Shown one piece after another: positions 49,042 to 56,690 of a stretch of DNA of 64,000 nucleotides. The stretch covers positions 62,001 through 126,000 of the forward strand of contig CAZXID010000002.1 of NCBI GenBank assembly GCA_964640325.1. The letters are read 5' to 3'. A program made the position numbers and the translations under genes. The notes below the pieces were generated by a model, which worked only from the letters and a program-made list of their open reading frames with translations, was not told where the DNA came from and ran no database searches. The first letter of the stretch is position 1. Each line of letters begins with the position of its first letter. This DNA is from DAOQAU01 sp964640325. Lineage in GTDB: Bacteria > Cyanobacteriota > Vampirovibrionia > Gastranaerophilales > Gastranaerophilaceae.

Positions 49042-49938
49042 TTATTTTTTATCCTCAACATTTTTTGGTTTTACAATGGCATCTCTGACTTTTATTCCAA
49101 GAAATATGCCAATAGAACTTGCAACAACAAGTCCAAGATAAGAACAAAATCCTGCAAAATTAGCCTTTGCAACTTTTTTGGCAAGATCAGGACTCAGAGC
49201 CTTTTTGGCAAAGCTATTACCTCTTATTGAAGCCAAGGCCTCCTCTGCCAACATAGGTAAAGCCGATATAAAGGTTAGTTTTCCTGCATTCCGTTTAATA
49301 AAATCAGTAAATTTATCAATTTTATTTTTTGGCTTTTCATCAGGTGATTTTTTGTTTTTCAATAAAGCAATCAAAGCTATAGGCACAGCTAAAAAACTTA
49401 AAGATCTGCATTTTTGCATAATTTTGCCCATTTTACTTAAATTTCCATTTACAGCATGACCAATTTCATGAAAAGCAGACATAAGTGATTTTTTATCGAA
49501 CAAGATTTTTTTAGACTCCGTTAAATATTGCGCCGCATCTCCACTCATTGTAGTTTCTACTTCTATTTTGGTCCACATTTCTCTAAATTCTTTAGAACGA
49601 AACCTCATATTTTTATCAATAGTTGCTTTAATAGCTTCTGTAACTTCTTTAATATTTTTCTGTGTTACTTCTAATATTGATACCCCTTTTTCAGACAATC
49701 TTGAAGAAGAGAAAGTTTTATTAACCGCCTCTTGTACGTTTTTAAACTCATCTGCATTTAATTGTATCAATTTTTTATATTTTTTTTCTGACAACATAGA
49801 AACTTGATTTAATAAAACTGACGGAAGCCTTGAAATCAAACTTCCAGCAGCAACACCACCGGCATAATTCCAAAAACTCGGCTTTTTATAATTTTGTCCG
49901 ATTACACTACTATTCACATTATTAATAGAATCTACCAC
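49042..49938 (-). CDS. Membrane protein with HEIGH zinc-peptidase-like motif
   Basis: A 298-aa protein. HEIGH at 157-161 (SAFHEIGHAVNG) and a later Glu pair in MLAEEALASIRG (E232/E233) match the HExxH...E pattern of gluzincin-like metallopeptidases. Hydrophobic segments at about 178-195 (SLSFLAVPIALIALLK) and 250-280 (ANFAGFCSYLGLVVASSIGI FLGI) anchor it in the membrane; the N-terminal 150 residues are charged and helical. I do not recognise the family. Its stop codon abuts the metF stop (convergent), and the gene lies between two copies of the metF 3' end, a sign of recent insertion or duplication. Confidence 0.7.
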   Translation of the reverse strand: MVDSINNVNSSVIGQNYKKPSFWNYAGGVAAGSLISRLPSVLLNQVSMLSEKKYKKLIQLNADEFKNVQEAVNKTFSSSRLSEKGVSILEVTQKNIKEVTEAIKATIDKNMRFRSKEFREMWTKIEVETTMSGDAAQYLTESKKILFDKKSLMSAFHEIGHAVNGNLSKMGKIMQKCRSLSFLAVPIALIALLKNKKSPDEKPKNKIDKFTDFIKRNAGKLTFISALPMLAEEALASIRGNSFAKKALSPDLAKKVAKANFAGFCSYLGLVVASSIGIFLGIKVRDAIVKPKNVEDKK

Positions 49939-50043
49939 TGTGACACCTGAATTTACCTTATATTATTAATAAGGTTTTAAAAAATCGGAATTTGCTTTAT
50001 TTTTGGACTTATTAAGTATTTTGTTACATGTAGACCAATATGG

Positions 50044-50115
50044 TTTGCGGACTTCACTTTTACACACTGAACTCATCCAAAGCCCCAAGCGAGATTTTGG
50101 ACAATTTGGGGATAA
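50044..50115 (+). pseudogene. Duplicated fragment of the metF 3' end
   Basis: About 72 bp from TTTGCGGACTTCA to GACAATTTG repeats metF 48968-49040 with roughly four differences. It has no start and cannot be expressed as a protein. Together with metF it brackets the HEIGH gene as direct repeats about 1.08 kb apart. Confidence 0.88.
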
Positions 50116-50165
50116 GTTAGGAAATAGTAAATGGTAAATAGTAAATAGAAGTGAATAGATGAACA
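50113..50165. repeat. Period-7 repeat
   Basis: GTTAGGAAATAGTAAATGGT AAATAGTAAATAGAAGTGAA TAGATGAAC, six or seven degenerate heptamers. Confidence 0.8.
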
Positions 50166-50179
50166 ATTACAAAAAATTA

Positions 50180-50362
50180 CGTCGTTGCGAGGAAGAAGTT
50201 TATTTCTGACGAAGCAATCTTTCCATTTGAGCATTAAGAAATAATTCTATGAAAACAATCTCAATCGGTAGGCTGATGCACGTCTAAAAAATGAGCTTTT
50301 TAGAGACGTGCGATGGTCTCCTCGAATAGATTGCCACGGCTTTTTCAAAGCCTCGCAATGAC
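50180..50362. repeat. CGTTGCGAGG...CCTCGCAATGAC inverted-repeat element
   Basis: Outer arms CGTCGTTGCGAGG with GAAGCAATCT (50180-50220) and AGATTGCCACGG with GCCTCGCAATGAC (50328-50362) bracket a hairpin GCACGTCTAAAAA...TTTTTAGAGACGTGC (50278-50311). This is a different dispersed-repeat family from the CGTCAT elements. It occupies most of the 546-bp gap between the HEIGH gene and the TPR gene. Confidence 0.75.
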
Positions 50363-50375
50363 CTGAGGGATTTAT

Positions 50376-50478
50376 GTCGTCGGGCAAGTATGCCCGACCT
50401 ACTTCTATTAACCCTTTAAGCCTTTCAGCTTTTCAGCCGTTAAGCCCTTCAGCCATTCACCTTTTCAACCATTTACCC
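50376..50478. repeat. GTCGGGCA hairpin followed by period-7 repeat
   Basis: GTCGGGCA-AGTA-TGCCCGAC (50379-50398) is the small hairpin repeat also seen near 4551. It is followed by CTTTAAGCCTTTCAGCTTTT CAGCCGTTAAGCC and CATTCACCTTTTCAACCATT TACC, heptamers of the complementary orientation, up to the end of the TPR gene. Confidence 0.7.
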
Positions 50479-50484
50479 CTTAAC

Positions 50485-51339
50485 CTAATTCAATTTATAC
50501 CTCAGCACCGAATCTGTGCCCTGGCAGGAAACAAAAAGCATGTTGTCTTTGACATAAAGGTAATAAGGTTTTTTAAGGTTGCCTATAAGAACCGTGATTT
50601 CGCCGAAAACAGAAATTTTTAAAACGTTGTCTTTGTTGTAATTTGCAACATAAATGTTTCCCGTTTTGTCAGTAGCAAGCCCTATGGGGCCGCTTATTTT
50701 GGGGTCTTTTACAAAAATCATTTTTCTGTTATCGGGAGTTATTTTTGTTATCAGATTGTTATTAAATTCTGCCACATAAATGTTACCTTCAGAATCGGAG
50801 GTTATCCCCGTTGGTGCTAAAATATTTTGATAAACAAAATTTGACTGGCTGATTTTTGGCTCGGAAATTTTTACCTCTTTAATCGGTGATGAAACATCGA
50901 CATTTTGCAGAGTTCCCTGCTGTTTAATTTCCTGCGAAAGGACTTGGGCATCTTTTGCACGCTCGCAGTCAATAGGTATTATACTCAAATATGTCAAGGC
51001 TTTTTGGTCCTGCCCTAATTGTTTACTAAGCCATGCGGCTTTATATACAGAATCATAATCGTCGGGCTTTCTTACCACCACTTGCTTAAAGATAGTAAGT
51101 GCTTCTTCGTATTTTCCCAAAAATTCAAGCACAGAGCCCAGATTATAGTAAGCGTCAATATAATCAGGGTCAAGACTTATAGCGGTTTTAAAGGCGGTAG
51201 TGGATTTGTCGTACTCGCCTGCCTTGTAGTAATCAATTCCCTGATTATACTGTAAAACAGCTTCATTATTGGCCTCTTGCGCCACTGCAAAAAGCGAAGT
51301 TGAAATTAATATCAGAATTAAAACCAATATTTTTTTCAT
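50485..51339 (-). CDS. Secreted TPR/NHL-repeat protein
   Basis: A 284-aa protein. A signal peptide (KKILVLILILISTSLFAVAQ) is followed by two or three TPR units at about 28-120 (AVLQYNQGIDYYKAGEYDKS, AYYNLGSVLEFLGKYEEALT). The C-terminal half is beta-propeller-like with NHL-type strands (LAPTGITSDSEGNIYVAEFN, GPIGLATDKTGNIYVANYNK). It is expected in the periplasm or outside as a protein-interaction scaffold. The partner is unknown. It lies 11 bp downstream of malQ on the same strand. Confidence 0.83.
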   Translation of the reverse strand: MKKILVLILILISTSLFAVAQEANNEAVLQYNQGIDYYKAGEYDKSTTAFKTAISLDPDYIDAYYNLGSVLEFLGKYEEALTIFKQVVVRKPDDYDSVYKAAWLSKQLGQDQKALTYLSIIPIDCERAKDAQVLSQEIKQQGTLQNVDVSSPIKEVKISEPKISQSNFVYQNILAPTGITSDSEGNIYVAEFNNNLITKITPDNRKMIFVKDPKISGPIGLATDKTGNIYVANYNKDNVLKISVFGEITVLIGNLKKPYYLYVKDNMLFVSCQGTDSVLRYKLN

Positions 51340-51350
51340 TTTTTCCCCAA

Positions 51351-53243
51351 TTAAATTAATTCACCTAACTCATCCAGTAACTTTTTATGTTTTTCAACAA
51401 AGCCGCTTCCTCTTGCCTCGATTGCTTTTTTTAGAGTTAAGGCAAGATTGAGTGCTTTTTGTTCTTTTATATTTTTACAGAAAACCTCTTGAAAATTATT
51501 GGGAATTCTCAGATTCCAGTTTCCGTCGCCTGAAGTCCCCGGACGATTATAAACATCTTTTATCCCAAAGTAATCCGTAAAAAATATCTGAATATTTTGG
51601 GCAGGGCTGGCAAAAATTTCAACCAACTTTGTCTGAGCCAAAAACGTCAAATCTTTTGTAAGATTCATTATTAGATCATCCTTGTTCTGTTCATCAGGAA
51701 ACAAATCTTCGACCAAATTTTTTGCATGCAGATAACCTTCATGAGTATTAATCATATTTTCTGCCCACATAAAAATCGGCTCGTTGTCGTGGGTTCCGAC
51801 CATTGCCCATGAGTTTTTGTCTATGTTACAACAGCGGTAGGGATGCTCTTCCATTTCGGGGGATACAAACTGAGTCAATTTCATCCCCTGAAGCTTATAT
51901 TTTTCCATAACTGCGGCTACAGGATTGGTTAAAGTTCCCAAATCCTCGCAGACAATAGCGTCTTTATCAAGCCCTTCTTCTTTTGCCGCTGCTATTACAA
52001 TGTGCTCTATTGTTCTTCCGTAGAGTTTAATTTGTTCGTCACAGAGCGTTTGAACCCTTTTTTCCTTATCCGGTTCAAGATCATGGTTCAAATCATTGAG
52101 CGAAGGAATTGCGTATTTTCCCAACTCAAGATGCTCGGGTGATGAATAAAGTCTGCCTGCGCCTTCTTCTGTTTTGGGATTTTTGCCTGCTTTATAAACC
52201 CAAGGATCAATAAGCCCTACAATATGGTCAATTCTAACGCCACCGGGGTTTTCCCTGAACATTTTTTTGAAAAGTTCTTTCATTAAAACTCCGCCTTCTG
52301 CAAGTTTCCCCTCTTGGGTAAAAAGCTTTTCCGGAGCAATTACGGGGAAACCCCAGCTTTGTCCGTCTTTAGAAAAATAATCCGGCGGACAGCCCAAAAA
52401 CCAACCGTCCATAAATAAAGACTGATATGCCCAAGTATCCCTGTCTGAAAATGCCACCTGTCTGTCTGCGATTAGTTTTATACCTTTTGAAAGGGCGTAA
52501 TCTTTTGTTTCATTATTTTGAACACTTAAAACAAATTGGCAGAATTTATAGAAATTTATTTCATCTTCATAATTTAATTCAATTTCATTTATCCTGTTTG
52601 CAAATTCCATTTTTTCTTCTATTGACTTAGGGTTGAGCAGATTTTTGTCTGTTTCGGATTGCCAAAGCGGCCAATAATCGTTGCAATTTTCAATTGAAAG
52701 CGCTTCATAAAGAGCGTCTTTTTCAAGCCAGACATTGTTTTCTCTTTTATATTTTTCAAATTCTTCTTTTATATTCTCCGATGCCCAATTTTTAAAATTT
52801 TCATAAGCTTCTTTCAAAGCGCTTTGCTGTGCTTTATAGATATAAGAGTAAGCGGTTTTTCCCGAATTTTTGTTAGGATTATTTTGAACAACCGAATCAA
52901 AAGTTTCTTGCGATAAAATATTGCCCCATTTTTTTGTAGTAAGCTGCTTTAAATCAATAAAAAGCGGGTTACCGGAAAAAATTGTGCCGGTATATGGGGA
53001 AGAATCACAGGCTTTGGTTTTTCCTGCAGGCCCTAATTGAATTGCATTAAAAATTCCCGACGTAAAATCGATTAACTTTTTGCCTGCGGTAGAATTTATG
53101 CTGCCAAATCCCGTATCTTCATCGGGCATTGAAGGAAAACTGCTTGAATGAACTATCAGGGCAAAATTTTTCTTATCCAAAACCTTAAGTGCTTCGTGCA
53201 AAGTTTTTGCGGCAGAGTTTTTATCAGGGGATTTGCAACTCAT
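51351..53243 (-). CDS. malQ: 4-alpha-glucanotransferase (amylomaltase, GH77)
   Basis: A 630-aa GH77 enzyme that rearranges alpha-1,4-glucans during glycogen or maltodextrin metabolism. SPYTGTIFSGNPLFIDLKQL, the catalytic nucleophile region GGVRIDHIVGL, the acid/base region IVCEDLGTLTNPVAAVMEKY and VGTHDNEPIFMW are all present. The N-terminus is directly catalytic with no added carbohydrate-binding module. It is longer than the ~500-aa bacterial minimum because of an insertion around 140-260. No glycogen genes are adjacent. Confidence 0.93.
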   Translation of the reverse strand: MSCKSPDKNSAAKTLHEALKVLDKKNFALIVHSSSFPSMPDEDTGFGSINSTAGKKLIDFTSGIFNAIQLGPAGKTKACDSSPYTGTIFSGNPLFIDLKQLTTKKWGNILSQETFDSVVQNNPNKNSGKTAYSYIYKAQQSALKEAYENFKNWASENIKEEFEKYKRENNVWLEKDALYEALSIENCNDYWPLWQSETDKNLLNPKSIEEKMEFANRINEIELNYEDEINFYKFCQFVLSVQNNETKDYALSKGIKLIADRQVAFSDRDTWAYQSLFMDGWFLGCPPDYFSKDGQSWGFPVIAPEKLFTQEGKLAEGGVLMKELFKKMFRENPGGVRIDHIVGLIDPWVYKAGKNPKTEEGAGRLYSSPEHLELGKYAIPSLNDLNHDLEPDKEKRVQTLCDEQIKLYGRTIEHIVIAAAKEEGLDKDAIVCEDLGTLTNPVAAVMEKYKLQGMKLTQFVSPEMEEHPYRCCNIDKNSWAMVGTHDNEPIFMWAENMINTHEGYLHAKNLVEDLFPDEQNKDDLIMNLTKDLTFLAQTKLVEIFASPAQNIQIFFTDYFGIKDVYNRPGTSGDGNWNLRIPNNFQEVFCKNIKEQKALNLALTLKKAIEARGSGFVEKHKKLLDELGELI

Positions 53244-53308
53244 CTTACCCTCCTTTTTAAACGGTTAAGCTCTGTCTGATTTTAACACGACAAGGTTTTT
53301 TTGCAAGA

Positions 53309-53452
53309 GAGTAAATAGTAAATGGTAAATAGAAGGCAAGAGGGAGGGAGGACAAGAGGGCAAGTTATAAAATTTTCTTAGTCACTTTTTAAACTTTTCA
53401 CCCGTTCACCCGTTCAGCCCTTGAGCCATTCACCCTTTCAGCTTTTCAGCTA
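53309..53452. repeat. Period-7 repeat arms between malQ and the acidic protein gene
   Basis: GAGTAAATAGTAAATGGTAA ATAG (53309-53333) and CACCCGTTCACCCGTTCAGC ...CCATTCACCCTTTCAGC (53399-53452), separated by a purine-rich AGGGAGGGAGGACAAGAGGG stretch. Nothing else is seen in the 206-bp gap. Confidence 0.75.
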
Positions 53453-53827
53453 ATAATATTCCTGACCGTCTTCTTCATAATTATCTTCATCGAAGTCATC
53501 CATGAATTCTTCATTTTCTTCATACTCTTTTTTTTCTTCCAAGTCTTCCATATCTTCAAGGAAGGTGGTTCGTTTTTTCATATTTAAAACATTAGCTACA
53601 TTCATCATTGCAAGTGAATTTAGCGTAGCTCTAAGTTGTGCGCTCCTATCCACAAATGGGAATTCGTTTTGATTTTGCTCTTCTTCGTTTTGACCTTGAG
53701 CATAATATTCTGTTCCCGGGCCCATTTTATCGTCTTGGGTTTTTGCGGCAGTACCTGAAATGTCGCCGCTTTTAAAATTAAAAGCGCCGCCTATTCCAAA
53801 GAAACCCGCTGCACGATTATCTACCAT
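53450..53827 (-). CDS. Small acidic hypothetical protein
   Basis: A 125-aa protein. The N-terminus MVDNRAAGFFGIGGAFNFKS is Gly/Phe-rich, the middle Gln/Glu-rich, and the last 30 residues are almost all Glu, Asp and Tyr (MDDFDEDNYEEDGQEYY). RSAQLRATLNSLAMMNVANV is the only likely helix. Its build resembles small secreted or surface-associated proteins, but there is no signal peptide. No family recognised. Confidence 0.65.
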   Translation of the reverse strand: MVDNRAAGFFGIGGAFNFKSGDISGTAAKTQDDKMGPGTEYYAQGQNEEEQNQNEFPFVDRSAQLRATLNSLAMMNVANVLNMKKRTTFLEDMEDLEEKKEYEENEEFMDDFDEDNYEEDGQEYY

Positions 53828-53969
53828 TTTCTCTTATCCTGTGTTAACCCAAATTTATTATACAATTATTTAATACCCTAAACAACTGCACCAATGTATA
53901 AATCATCTAAATAATATATTTTGCTAGTTAAACGATAAATATAAACAATTCTTTACATTAAAAATCGTA

Positions 53970-54563
53970 TCAAATATCGATTTTTACTGCACCCTGGCGT
54001 AAAATTTTAATTTCATTTTCTAAAACCAAAGCTACCGTGGACTCTAAACCTTTTGCACTTTGTCCGAAATCTTGTATAACTAAATCTACGCTGCTTCCGA
54101 TTTTTTCAAATGCCTGTTCATAATTTTTTGCCGAAGGTTCATGTGACAAATTTGCGCTTGTGGTGGCAAGCACATGACCTTCAAAACACTCGCAAACTTC
54201 TTGGAAAACTCTATTATCAGGAACCCTTATTCCTACCGTGTCAAAGCCGGAAGTAATAAAATCGGGTGTTTTTTGAGATTTTTTAAATACAATCGTCAGA
54301 GCTCCGGGAAAATATTTTTCAATAAGTTTATTTGCCTTTTTGCTTAAAGGATCTACATAAGGCAAAAGATTTGCTATGCTGTTTGACATTAATATTAAGG
54401 GTTTTTGTGCTTCGCGGCTTTTTATTTTGTATATTTTTTCAACCGCTTTTTTTCTTGAAGGCAGACAACCCAAGCCCCAGACTGTGTCTGTTACAAAGGC
54501 GATTACCCCGCCTGCTTCAAGTGTATTTTTTATTTTTTGTTTTAATTCGTTATTTAAATAGCC
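53970..54563 (-). CDS. tsaC: L-threonylcarbamoyladenylate synthase (TsaC/YwlC)
   Basis: A 197-aa YrdC-fold protein that makes threonylcarbamoyl-AMP for the t6A37 tRNA modification. GGVIAFVTDTVWGLGCLPSR, the KxR-containing IYKIKSREAQKPLILM, YFPGALTIVF, VGIRVPDN and LATTSANLSHEPSA are conserved YrdC motifs. There is no C-terminal Sua5 domain. The ATG at 54563 gives the normal N-terminus; an in-frame GTG at 54611 reaches into the adjacent palindromic repeat. Confidence 0.94.
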   Translation of the reverse strand, partial: GYLNNELKQKIKNTLEAGGVIAFVTDTVWGLGCLPSRKKAVEKIYKIKSREAQKPLILMSNSIANLLPYVDPLSKKANKLIEKYFPGALTIVFKKSQKTPDFITSGFDTVGIRVPDNRVFQEVCECFEGHVLATTSANLSHEPSAKNYEQAFEKIGSSVDLVIQDFGQSAKGLESTVALVLENEIKILRQGAVKIDI

Positions 54564-54610
54564 CATATTTTTCCCGTAATTATTTTTTATACATACTACA
54601 TTTACTCCCA

Positions 54611-54673
54611 CGTCATCCTGAACTTGTTTCAGGATCTCTTTTCTTAAGATGCTGAAATAAATTCAGCATGACG
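54611..54673. repeat. Palindromic element copy, downstream of the GIY-YIG gene
   Basis: CGTCATCCTGAACTTGTTTC AGGATCT, short linker TCTTTTCTT, AGATGCTGAAATAAATTCAG CATGACG. A compact complete copy with both hairpins unbroken. It ends 9 bp from the GIY-YIG stop. Confidence 0.92.
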
Positions 54674-54682
54674 CTTATTCCA

Positions 54683-54973
54683 TTAAATTATTTTACTATA
54701 TAAATCTTCAAATGTCGGGTTAAATTCAGTTATTAAATTTATTTTCCATTGCCTGTGCCATCTTTTTAGTTGTTTTTCTCTGTTTATTGCACTTTCGATA
54801 TTATCCGCAACTTCGTAATAAACCAATTTGTCAATATTGTATTTTTCGGTAAACCCTTCGACAAGCTTGTTTTTATGCTCCCACACTCTTTTAACCAAAT
54901 CAGCCGTTACACCTATATAAAAAACATTATTTCGCTTATTTGTTAAAATATATACATAAGACGGTTTTTTCAT
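54683..54973 (-). CDS. Single-domain GIY-YIG endonuclease
   Basis: A 96-aa protein. The YVY (6-8) and YIG (19-21) strands, Arg29 in ADLVKRVWEHK and Glu66 in AINREKQLKRWHRQWK give a complete GIY-YIG catalytic set. It belongs to the short UPF0213/YhbQ-like group whose role is largely unknown. There is no DNA-binding extension of the homing-endonuclease kind. It is bracketed by copies of the dispersed palindromic element: a full copy 9 bp after the stop and half a copy 27 bp before the start. This is the closest this window has to a gene carried by the element. Confidence 0.9.
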   Translation of the reverse strand: MKKPSYVYILTNKRNNVFYIGVTADLVKRVWEHKNKLVEGFTEKYNIDKLVYYEVADNIESAINREKQLKRWHRQWKINLITEFNPTFEDLYSKII

Positions 54974-54999
54974 GATTTGTATTCTAACATAAATGAAAG

Positions 55000-55026
55000 A
55001 GATCCTGAAACAAGTTCAGGATGACG
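55000..55026. repeat. Half copy of palindromic element upstream of the GIY-YIG gene
   Basis: AGATCCTGAAACAAGTTCAG GATGACG, a single hairpin with the CGTCA terminus pointing away from the GIY-YIG gene. Confidence 0.9.
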
Positions 55027-55060
55027 TAAAAAATAAAATGATTAAAAGTAAATTAAATTT

Positions 55061-56680
55061 TTATAAATTAAATTTACTTTTAATTTTCCCGATAAATCTT
55101 TCTTTAAGTTCGACCGCATAGTCCATTTTATACAACAAATTCAAATAAATGTAGCAAATAAGACAGACTGAAAAAACAAAAATAATTTTTGAAATTTCAA
55201 ACAAAATGTGCGGAAGTGTCAACGTATCAAACCAAGCACCCATTGCCCAACAAACAAAAAGCGTTACCGCCCCTGCCGTGCACATTTTTGCAAAATTTGA
55301 GAACAGACTTTTATAATCCAATTTGATTTTTCTGTTTATCAAAACACCCAAAATAACAGCGTTAAACAAAGTTACAAGTGTTGTTGAAAGAGTTATTCCG
55401 CCTATCCCGCCGCCTATTGAAAGTTTTGTCACCAAAAGCCAGTTCAAAAAGAATTTTAAAACAATCGAACTGAAGGCCACCAAAAAAGGGGTCGCAGAAT
55501 CGTTAAACGAATAGTAAACCCTTGTAATAGAATCCCTGAAAACATAAGGTAAGATTGAAAAAGACAAGAACCAAAGTGCTTGAGTTACCATAAAAGTGGC
55601 TTTGTCGTCAAAGGCTCCCCTTTGGAAAATAAGCCTTATTCCGTCATATCCGAGCGTCAAAATACCTATTATTATAGGAAAAGCAGCAAAAAGAAGTACA
55701 CCTACTCCTTTGTTAAAATAATTTTTAATCCCCTCAAAATCTTTTTGCGCTACCAATCTTGAAAAAATCGGAAACAGAGGAACCAAAAACGCTGTTACCA
55801 AAATTCCCACAGGAAACTGAAAAACCCTGTTAGCATAACCGATAGCTGTCCATGCGCCTTCTTTTAAGGAAGATGCAAAAAACATGTCAACGTAAATGTG
55901 AATTTGCCCCACGGTAGAGCTTAAAATTGCCGGAAACAAAAGCTCGCAAATGTTTTTAAACTGGGGGTTATAAAAATCGAAATTGGGTTTTAACCTAAAT
56001 CCCAACTGTCTTATTTTAGGAATCTGATAGACAAACTGGCACAGTGCGCCAATTGTGGTTGCCCAAGCAAGCACAACCCCGCCGTTATCACCTTTTACGG
56101 CAGAAATCATGAAAATAATTACTACGCTCATCAAAATAGGAGAAACATTGGGCAGGATAAATTCGCGATAACTTATCAAAATTCCGTAATAAATCCCTAC
56201 AATTCCGCCCACTACCAGAATCGGCGACATAATTTTAAGATGCATCGCTGCAAGTGCTGTTAGTTCAGGATTAGAACCTGAGATTATAAACCCCATTATC
56301 TGGTCTGAAAAAACAAAGCACAAAACGGTTAAAACCATAAAAAACAAAAAGCTTGCCGTCAAAAAAGTATTGAAAAGTCTGTTGAGCTGCTCGTTTGCTT
56401 TTTCTTTAAAAGAAGGGATAAGCTTTGAAAAAACCGCCACAGTTGCACTGTGGAAAGGTCCGCCGACTCCGCCTAACAGAATTATTGCAAGAGCGGGAAT
56501 CTGATAAGCGTAAAAGTAAGCATCAGAAACCATTGAAGCGCCATAAAAATTGGCTATTACAACATCTCTTATAAACCCGATGAGTTTGCTCACAACAGTT
56601 ACCATGGCAATAAGCCATGCCGCTTTCAACAGGCTCGGACCTTTTTCATTTTCAAAAACTTCAGCATTTCCCGTTGTCAA
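55061..56680 (-). CDS. murJ: Lipid II flippase (MurJ/MviN)
   Basis: A 539-aa inner-membrane protein with about 14 helices. LIAMVTVVSKLIGFIRDVVI ANFYG is the MurJ opening, and LFPAILSSTVGQIHIYVDMF FAS and FPVGILVTAFLVPLFPIFSR are conserved. It translocates lipid II for peptidoglycan synthesis. The start is TTG at 56680, supported by AAGAGG; no ATG fits. It follows the SpoIID gene by 10 bp in one operon with cysS upstream. Confidence 0.94.
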   Translation of the reverse strand: MTTGNAEVFENEKGPSLLKAAWLIAMVTVVSKLIGFIRDVVIANFYGASMVSDAYFYAYQIPALAIILLGGVGGPFHSATVAVFSKLIPSFKEKANEQLNRLFNTFLTASFLFFMVLTVLCFVFSDQIMGFIISGSNPELTALAAMHLKIMSPILVVGGIVGIYYGILISYREFILPNVSPILMSVVIIFMISAVKGDNGGVVLAWATTIGALCQFVYQIPKIRQLGFRLKPNFDFYNPQFKNICELLFPAILSSTVGQIHIYVDMFFASSLKEGAWTAIGYANRVFQFPVGILVTAFLVPLFPIFSRLVAQKDFEGIKNYFNKGVGVLLFAAFPIIIGILTLGYDGIRLIFQRGAFDDKATFMVTQALWFLSFSILPYVFRDSITRVYYSFNDSATPFLVAFSSIVLKFFLNWLLVTKLSIGGGIGGITLSTTLVTLFNAVILGVLINRKIKLDYKSLFSNFAKMCTAGAVTLFVCWAMGAWFDTLTLPHILFEISKIIFVFSVCLICYIYLNLLYKMDYAVELKERFIGKIKSKFNL

Positions 56681-56690
56681 ATTTTACCTC

